From positions 1 to 23,558 of IMG/VR virus record IMGVR_UViG_3300037493_000686: DNA of 23,558 nt. One strand, 5' to 3'. The DNA is from a virus. The translations under genes were made by a program, and so were the position numbers. This document shows positions 22,507-23,558 of this stretch, piece after piece. Every line of letters starts with the position of its first letter. Positions within the stretch are counted from its first letter, which is position 1. The notes beneath the pieces are model-generated. The model was given only the letters and a program-made list of their open reading frames with translations, ran no database searches and had not been told where the DNA came from.

Positions 22507-22760
22507 AGCTCACAATGGTTAATTATTTTAACAGACTTTAAGTTCTTTGGTTTCTTTACTTGGTAATATACATTATTACAAATCCTAATAATTGACGCTC
22601 TATAAATAGCAAACATCATTTCTTTGTTTTTATAACAATCTGAAAACTCGTCACCACTTCGATTATATCTAATTACTAACTTATATGGATATTCCATATT
22701 ATTAGGGTTGTAAGTCATAGTATGTCTTGCCCTGACTTTCTTCAATAGTTTTACTTTCAT
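22503..22760 (-). CDS. Small basic protein, unknown function
   Basis: An 85-aa Lys/Arg/Tyr/Asn-rich protein (MKVKLLKKVRARHTMTYNPN, then YPYKLVIRYNRSGDEFSDCY). It is predicted beta-rich and overlaps the 46-aa ORF and the VRR-NUC-like gene by 4 bases each. No family recognised; it may be DNA-binding given its charge. Confidence 0.55.
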   Translation of the reverse strand: MKVKLLKKVRARHTMTYNPNNMEYPYKLVIRYNRSGDEFSDCYKNKEMMFAIYRASIIRICNNVYYQVKKPKNLKSVKIINHCEL

Positions 22761-22897
22761 CTTTCTTTCAATCGTTTTATTAATAGTTCCTTTTCATTTT
22801 CTAGTAATCGTTTTTTCTCTTTACTCACCATTTCCTTAATACTTAAAATACCCAATCCTTTAGATACTTGTTCAGCGTTGTTTAGTGTTTTTTCCAT
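22757..22897 (-). CDS. 46-aa charged helical protein
   Basis: The frame runs from ATG 22897, one base after the HNH gene stop, to TGA 22757, which overlaps the next ATG (ATGA). The product (MEKTLNNAEQVSKGLGILSI then KEMVSKEKKRLLENEKELLI KRLKER) looks like a coiled coil. It exactly fills the 138-base gap between two genes, so I consider it real. Function unknown. Confidence 0.7.
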   Translation of the reverse strand: MEKTLNNAEQVSKGLGILSIKEMVSKEKKRLLENEKELLIKRLKER

Positions 22898-22898
22898 G

Positions 22899-23408
22899 TT
22901 ATATTTGTTTTTTTAAATGTATTTTATCATGACATGCTTTGCAAACTGAAACTAAATCAAATAGAATTTCATTAAATAAATGATCATAATTTTTATGATG
23001 TACTTCCGTTGCTTCTTTTTCAAGGCATCCTTGACATGTATAATTATCTCTTTTTAATACTAGTTTACGAATTTTAAACCATTCACTAGACTTAATATAA
23101 ATTTGATAATTTTCTTTTCTTTTTTCATTAATTTCATCATTTTTTAATTTCATTAAATTCAATTCAGAGTTTCTATAAACTCGATATTCTTCCCAATTAG
23201 TATCAGGTAAACTTTCTTTTATTTGACCAGTATTTATTTTAAATTCAAGATTTTCTATATCTGATTTTTTGTATTTATGACTTGGTTGGTAGTCACAATT
23301 ACTACATTGTTTTACTATAAACATACGATTATCAGATGTGTATTTATATCTATAAACAAGTTTATGTTCTGGGCATTTATTCTTTAGCCAATTATCATAT
23401 TCAATCAT
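22899..23408 (-). CDS. HNH endonuclease with N-terminal zinc-ribbon-like segment
   Basis: A 169-aa protein. The C-terminal HNH domain shows CQGC (125/128), EVHHKNYDHLFNE (HH at 137-138) and VSVCKACHDKIHL (156-164), i.e. all metal and zinc ligands. Residues 12-50 carry CPEHKLVYRYKY and CSNCDYQ, a possible second zinc site. The sequence is more A+T- and Lys-rich than its neighbours. It could be a homing-type HNH or part of the phage's own machinery. It follows the HTH protein with an ATGA overlap, which argues against a recent independent insertion. Confidence 0.85.
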   Translation of the reverse strand: MIEYDNWLKNKCPEHKLVYRYKYTSDNRMFIVKQCSNCDYQPSHKYKKSDIENLEFKINTGQIKESLPDTNWEEYRVYRNSELNLMKLKNDEINEKRKENYQIYIKSSEWFKIRKLVLKRDNYTCQGCLEKEATEVHHKNYDHLFNEILFDLVSVCKACHDKIHLKKQI

Positions 23409-23558
23409 CCTTCTATTTTTTTAATTAAACGTTGTATTTGTACTCTTGAAACTCCTAACAATTCAGCAACCTTTGAACGGTTAAAATGTGGATCAGCTGC
23501 ATGAATGGCTTTTAATTTATCAAATGTATTTTCAACACCTTTAGATGCAGTTTTCAAA
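23405..23558 (-). CDS. Helix-turn-helix protein, C-terminal 50 residues only
   Basis: An open frame enters from the right edge and ends at TGA 23407-23405, overlapping the HNH start (ATGA). The visible end contains HFNRSKVAELLGVSRVQIQR, then LIKKIEG, a clear HTH with the second helix at SRVQIQRLIKK. It may be a transcription regulator or a DNA-binding accessory protein; the N-terminal part lies outside the window. Confidence 0.7.
   Translation of the reverse strand, partial: LKTASKGVENTFDKLKAIHAADPHFNRSKVAELLGVSRVQIQRLIKKIEG

Overview
The window is a piece of a tailed-bacteriophage (or prophage) genome whose host is most likely in the phylum Bacteroidota, probably a flavobacterium-like organism. 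The base composition is clearly AT-rich. Start codons are preceded by A-rich leaders instead of good Shine-Dalgarno sequences, one promoter has a TAnnTTTG -7 element, and many proteins have the look I recall from Bacteroidota siphoviruses. No integrase, lysis cassette or tRNA is visible. Every gene I can support lies on the minus strand, so the biology reads from right (23558) to left (1). Genes are tightly packed, often with ATGA or TAATG stop/start overlaps. No gap exceeds about 125 bases once the short ORFs and the two edge-truncated genes are counted.

Early/replication side (23558 to about 19050): the C-terminus of a helix-turn-helix protein, an HNH endonuclease, two small proteins and a VRR-NUC-like nuclease. 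Next comes a promoter region with a perfect 17-bp palindrome, then a recombination operon: a 172-aa candidate DNA-binding/annealing protein, a YqaJ/lambda-exonuclease-like nuclease and a DUF3127-like OB-fold SSB. A 125-base gap after it holds a predicted three-way-junction RNA ending in U residues. A run of small conserved-looking phage proteins follows.

Middle (19023 to 16318): a phage sigma factor with a GTG start, four small proteins or ORFs, then terminase small and large subunits.

Virion side (16285 to 1): a tail-assembly-chaperone gene with a UUUUUUUUU slippery run and an 86-codon -1 frame extension that is clearly coding, a gp10-like tail-completion protein, two large tail/baseplate-type proteins, the tape measure, an XkdF-like prohead protease, a scaffold-like protein, a decoration protein, the major capsid protein, a probable tail-tube protein bracketed by two terminator-like hairpins, a portal fused to a Mu-F-like domain, a head-tail connector with an inserted beta domain, a small fibre-like protein, a tail-terminator-like protein, and the start of a large beta-helical tail fibre that runs off the left edge. 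The order is unusual: the tail module lies between the terminase and the head module, and the portal is about 10.6 kb from the large terminase.

The most interesting items are the frameshift that makes a 249-aa tail chaperone, the three-way-junction RNA, the unidentified partner of the YqaJ exonuclease, the palindrome at the recombination promoter, and several short overlapping ORFs that standard length cut-offs would miss. All functional calls come from reading protein motifs by eye. No database search was run.
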